The position numbers and the translations under genes were made by a program. This document shows, piece after piece, positions 61,622 to 64,000 of a DNA stretch of 64,000 nt. The notes below the pieces were generated by a model, which saw nothing but the letters and a program-made list of their open reading frames with translations, was not told the origin of the DNA and made no database searches. Numbering within the stretch: position 1 is the stretch's first letter; each line of letters begins with the position of its first letter. Origin of the DNA: CAZGKW01 sp964526295 (GTDB taxonomy: Bacteria > Planctomycetota > Phycisphaerae > FEN-1346); the NCBI GenBank assembly GCA_964526295.1, contig CAZGKW010000021.1, positions 1 to 64,000 on the forward strand, written 5' to 3'.

Positions 61622-62919
61622 CCGGTCTCCCCCGCATCGGCCTCGGCCGCCGCCAGGCCGACCTTGAACACGCAGTAGTCGCCGCACATGGAGCAGACGT
61701 CGCCGTGAGCGGGCCGCCGCTCCTCCCGCAGGCACCGGGCCAGCTCCGGGTCGAGCGATTCGCTGAGCTGGGTGGGCCAGTCGCGAGCCGCCCGGGCCCG
61801 GCTGATGCGGCGGTCCCAGGCCACGGCGTCGGGGCGGCCCCGGGCCACGTCGCCGGCGTGGGCGGCGATCCGGGCCGCCATGACGCCCCGCCTTACGTCC
61901 TCCGGCCGCGGCAGACCCAGGTGCTCCGTGGGCGTCACGTAGCAGAGGAAGTCGGCCCCCGCCATGGCAGCCACCGCCCCGCCGATCGCGCTGGTGATGT
62001 GATCGTACCCAGGGGCCACGTCCGTCACGATGGGCCCCAGGACGTAGAACGGAAGCCCGCCGGTCACCTCCTTCTGGAGGCGGACCTGGGACTCGACCTG
62101 GTCGAGGGGCACGTGGCCCGGCCCCTCGAGGATGACCTGGACGCCCGCGTCAAGCGCCCGCCTCGCAAGCTCCGCCAGGACCAACAGCTCTTCGACCTGC
62201 GGCGAGTCCATCGCGTCGGCGATCGCCCCGGGCCGCAGGCCGTCGCCCAGGCTCAGCGTCACGTCGAACTCGCGGGCGACGCCGAGCACCTCGTCAAACC
62301 GCTCGTACAGCGGGTTCTCCTGGCCGTGGCGGCGAACCCAATGGGCCAGGAACGTCCCGCCGCGGCTCACGATGCCGCAGACGCGCCGCGAGAGGGCCTC
62401 CGACTCGACGATGCGCCGCGTCACGCCGCAGTGGATCGTGACGAAGTCGACGCCGTCCTCGGCGTGGTGGCGGATGGCCGCCAGCATGTCGTCGGCGGTC
62501 ATGCGGGCCACGTCGCCGTGTGTCTGTGCCGCCGCGGCACCCGCCTCGTAGATCGGCACAGTCCCTACGGCGACCGGGCAGGCGTCCATGATGCGGTCCC
62601 GGATGGCGGGGATGTCGCCTCCCGTCGAGAGGTCCATGACGGCATCGGCCCCGGCGTCGACGGCGGCGCGTAGCTTGGCCAGCTCGACGTCGACGTCGGC
62701 ATAGTCGGGGCTGGTGCCGAGGTTCGCGTTGACCTTGACGCGCAGCCCCCGCCCGACGCCGAGGACGCGCTTCGCCCGCCGGCGCTCGTTGTGCGGGATG
62801 GCGACGCGACCGTCGGCGACGTCGCGGCGGACGGTCTCCGGGTCGAGGCCCTCGTCGGCGGCCAGCAGCCGCATCGCATCGGTGACGGTGCCCTTTCGGG
62901 CGGCTTCCAGTTGGGTCAT
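61618..62919 (-). CDS. thiC: Phosphomethylpyrimidine synthase ThiC
   Basis: This 433-residue radical SAM enzyme converts aminoimidazole ribotide to HMP-P for thiamine synthesis. It lacks the N-terminal domain of proteobacterial ThiC, a common short form. Motifs include VKVNANLGTS, MDLSTGGDIP, FVTIHCGVT, GTFLAHWVRRHGQENPLYE, LSLGDGLRPG, VILEGPGHVP and the C-terminal cluster CSMCGDYC. The ATG at 62919 overlaps the end of the pseudouridine synthase gene by four bases, and the stop overlaps the thioredoxin gene by four. No TPP riboswitch sits directly in front, as the gene is internal to the operon. Confidence 0.95.
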   Translation of the reverse strand: MTQLEAARKGTVTDAMRLLAADEGLDPETVRRDVADGRVAIPHNERRRAKRVLGVGRGLRVKVNANLGTSPDYADVDVELAKLRAAVDAGADAVMDLSTGGDIPAIRDRIMDACPVAVGTVPIYEAGAAAAQTHGDVARMTADDMLAAIRHHAEDGVDFVTIHCGVTRRIVESEALSRRVCGIVSRGGTFLAHWVRRHGQENPLYERFDEVLGVAREFDVTLSLGDGLRPGAIADAMDSPQVEELLVLAELARRALDAGVQVILEGPGHVPLDQVESQVRLQKEVTGGLPFYVLGPIVTDVAPGYDHITSAIGGAVAAMAGADFLCYVTPTEHLGLPRPEDVRRGVMAARIAAHAGDVARGRPDAVAWDRRISRARAARDWPTQLSESLDPELARCLREERRPAHGDVCSMCGDYCVFKVGLAAAEADAGETG

Positions 62920-63866
62920 GACTTTCCGCGTTTCTGTCTGCGTCTTCCGGCGTCGGCCGGGCCGGTCTTCTTCTTCCGTGGGGGCCGCTTGGCCCCGTTG
63001 GACGAGGACCTGCGGCCACGGTCCGGCCCGCCCCGCATGGACGGACCGCGCTTCTTACGGCCCTTGCCGCGCGGGTCGCCACCTTGCCCGCCCTTGCCGC
63101 TTCGCCTGCCTCGACGAGGCCGGGCCTCGGCGCCTTCGTCCTCGCGTCCTTCGGCAAGGGCCGTCAGGTATTTTACCTCTTTGGGCGTCAGGGGTCGAGA
63201 GCGCCCCGAACCGAGGCCCCGGAGGCTGAGCCGCCCGACCCGCGTCCGGACGAGGTCGCGGACCGGGTGGCCCAGGCGCGCGAGCATCCGCCGGATCTGC
63301 CGGTTCCGGCCCTCGCGGAGGGTGATCTCGAGCCGCGACCGGTTGTGGCCCTTCTTCAGGAGGCGAATCCGGGCCGCCCGGGCCTTGCCCTCGGCCAGGT
63401 ACACGCCCCGCCGCAGGGCCTGGACGTCCTCCGGCGTGACCTTGCCGGACACGGTGGCCAGGTACGTCTTCGGCACCTCGTAACGGGGATGCGCGAGGCG
63501 GTTGGCCAACTCGCCGTCGTTCGTCAACAGCACCAGGCCCTTGGAGTCGGCGTCGAGCCGGCCCACGGGAAAGAGGCGGGCCTTCGTGCCGGGCACCAGG
63601 TCGACGGCCCGCCGCCGGCCGGCCGGGTCGCGGTTCGTGCAGACCACGCCTTTCGGCTTATTGAGCAACCAGTATTCATGGGGCTCCATTCTGAGGCGTC
63701 GGCCGTCCAGGCGAACGTCCTGCGTCTCGGGGTCGGCCTTGGCCCCGAGCTCGGCGACCGTCTCGCCGTCGACCGTGACGCGGCCTTCGGCGACCAGCTC
63801 CTCGCACGCCCGCCGCGAGCCCACACCGGCCCGGGCCAGGATCTTCTGTAGCCGTTCGAGGGCCAT
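62916..63866 (-). CDS. rluB: RluB-type 23S rRNA pseudouridine synthase
   Basis: This 316-residue enzyme has the N-terminal S4 domain (LQKILARAGVGSRRACEELV) and the catalytic signature FPVGRLDADSKGLVLLTNDG with the aspartate of RLD. The family segment ITLREGRNRQIRRML is present. The C-terminal 75 residues are a basic, glycine/arginine-rich tail that is absent from shorter relatives and likely binds rRNA non-specifically. Gene name is by family resemblance (RluB/E/F group). The ATG at 63866 may be nearly leaderless (TATAGG at 63873-63878). It heads the operon rluB-thiC-tlpA. Confidence 0.9.
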   Translation of the reverse strand: MALERLQKILARAGVGSRRACEELVAEGRVTVDGETVAELGAKADPETQDVRLDGRRLRMEPHEYWLLNKPKGVVCTNRDPAGRRRAVDLVPGTKARLFPVGRLDADSKGLVLLTNDGELANRLAHPRYEVPKTYLATVSGKVTPEDVQALRRGVYLAEGKARAARIRLLKKGHNRSRLEITLREGRNRQIRRMLARLGHPVRDLVRTRVGRLSLRGLGSGRSRPLTPKEVKYLTALAEGREDEGAEARPRRGRRSGKGGQGGDPRGKGRKKRGPSMRGGPDRGRRSSSNGAKRPPRKKKTGPADAGRRRQKRGKS

Positions 63867-63918
63867 CGCACACCTATAGCGTGTGTGTCACCGCAGAGAC
63901 CGCTGAGAACACCTTGCA

Positions 63919-63951
63919 TTGCGGATTGCCGATTTCGGATTGGGGATTGGG
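63919..63951 (+). repeat. Degenerate GGATTG-type intergenic repeat
   Basis: GGATTG recurs three times in about 30 bases (63923, 63937, 63945), within ATTGCGGATTGCCGATTT-like sequence. Such short repeats are familiar in planctomycete intergenic DNA. A related but weaker patch lies near 48681-48710. Confidence 0.45.
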
Positions 63952-64000
63952 ACCTTCACCCGAGCGGCTTCTGTCGGCGCGCTACTTTGTCACGTCGAAC

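Noticed and set aside
1..64000. CRISPR arrays, tRNA and rRNA genes
   Set aside because: No evenly spaced repeat array and no tRNA-like cloverleaf or rRNA segment were seen on reading; only tmRNA is present.

Overview
The window is about 64 kb of high-GC bacterial DNA that I read as a planctomycete, most likely an uncultured member of the Phycisphaerae or a neighbouring class. The reasons are secreted heparinase II/III-like lyases, PQQ-type propeller proteins and a DUF1080 protein, a XylR-like regulator (LacI sensor plus AraC helix-turn-helix), a sigma factor with extra N-terminal helix-turn-helix segments, and GGATTG-type intergenic repeats. The placement is inferred from gene style only; there is no rRNA here.

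Positions 1-43,300 are an accessory carbohydrate-utilisation region. Genes on the plus strand (65-13,735) encode a GH3 glycosidase, a ROK-kinase/SIS-isomerase fusion, an esterase, a PQQ-type protein, two secreted alpha/alpha-toroid proteins and a truncated beta-rich protein. They run head-on into a very long minus-strand operon (38,207 down to 13,736) in which most genes touch or overlap: cupin, Gfo/Idh/MocA oxidoreductase, one polypeptide joining a glycyl-radical-enzyme activase to its glycyl radical enzyme, an aldo/keto-reductase-like protein, five heparinase-like proteins, a PQQ-type protein, an MFS transporter, an SGNH-like protein and an alpha/beta hydrolase. A divergent XylR/AraC-type regulator sits at the operon head. 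The simplest model is extracellular cleavage of an acidic polysaccharide, import by the MFS protein, and cytoplasmic redox and radical chemistry on the released sugar. The substrate is unknown.

This half is partly degraded. Two genes carry a single frameshift, two carry one in-frame stop (one of these is also truncated), one carries a stop plus a frameshift and is truncated, and two convergent genes are both cut at about 13.7 kb. Three small ORFs after the regulator look like the remains of a recombinase-associated module.

Positions 43,590-44,400 form the boundary: a truncated GIY-YIG nuclease, a repeated 13-bp palindrome arm, and a complete tmRNA gene (ssrA) whose 3' end faces the accessory region. 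ssrA 3' ends are well-known integration sites, so the carbohydrate region may be an island.

Positions 44,400-63,900 are mostly housekeeping: two membrane proteins, a DUF1080-thioredoxin fusion, ribBA, a sigma-70 factor, a divergent protein kinase, accD, rpe, pgk, gap, two degenerate receiver-like proteins, a cytochrome c lipoprotein, a TlyA-type methyltransferase, a TlpA-like lipoprotein, thiC and an RluB-type pseudouridine synthase. These are nearly all intact, in contrast to the first half.
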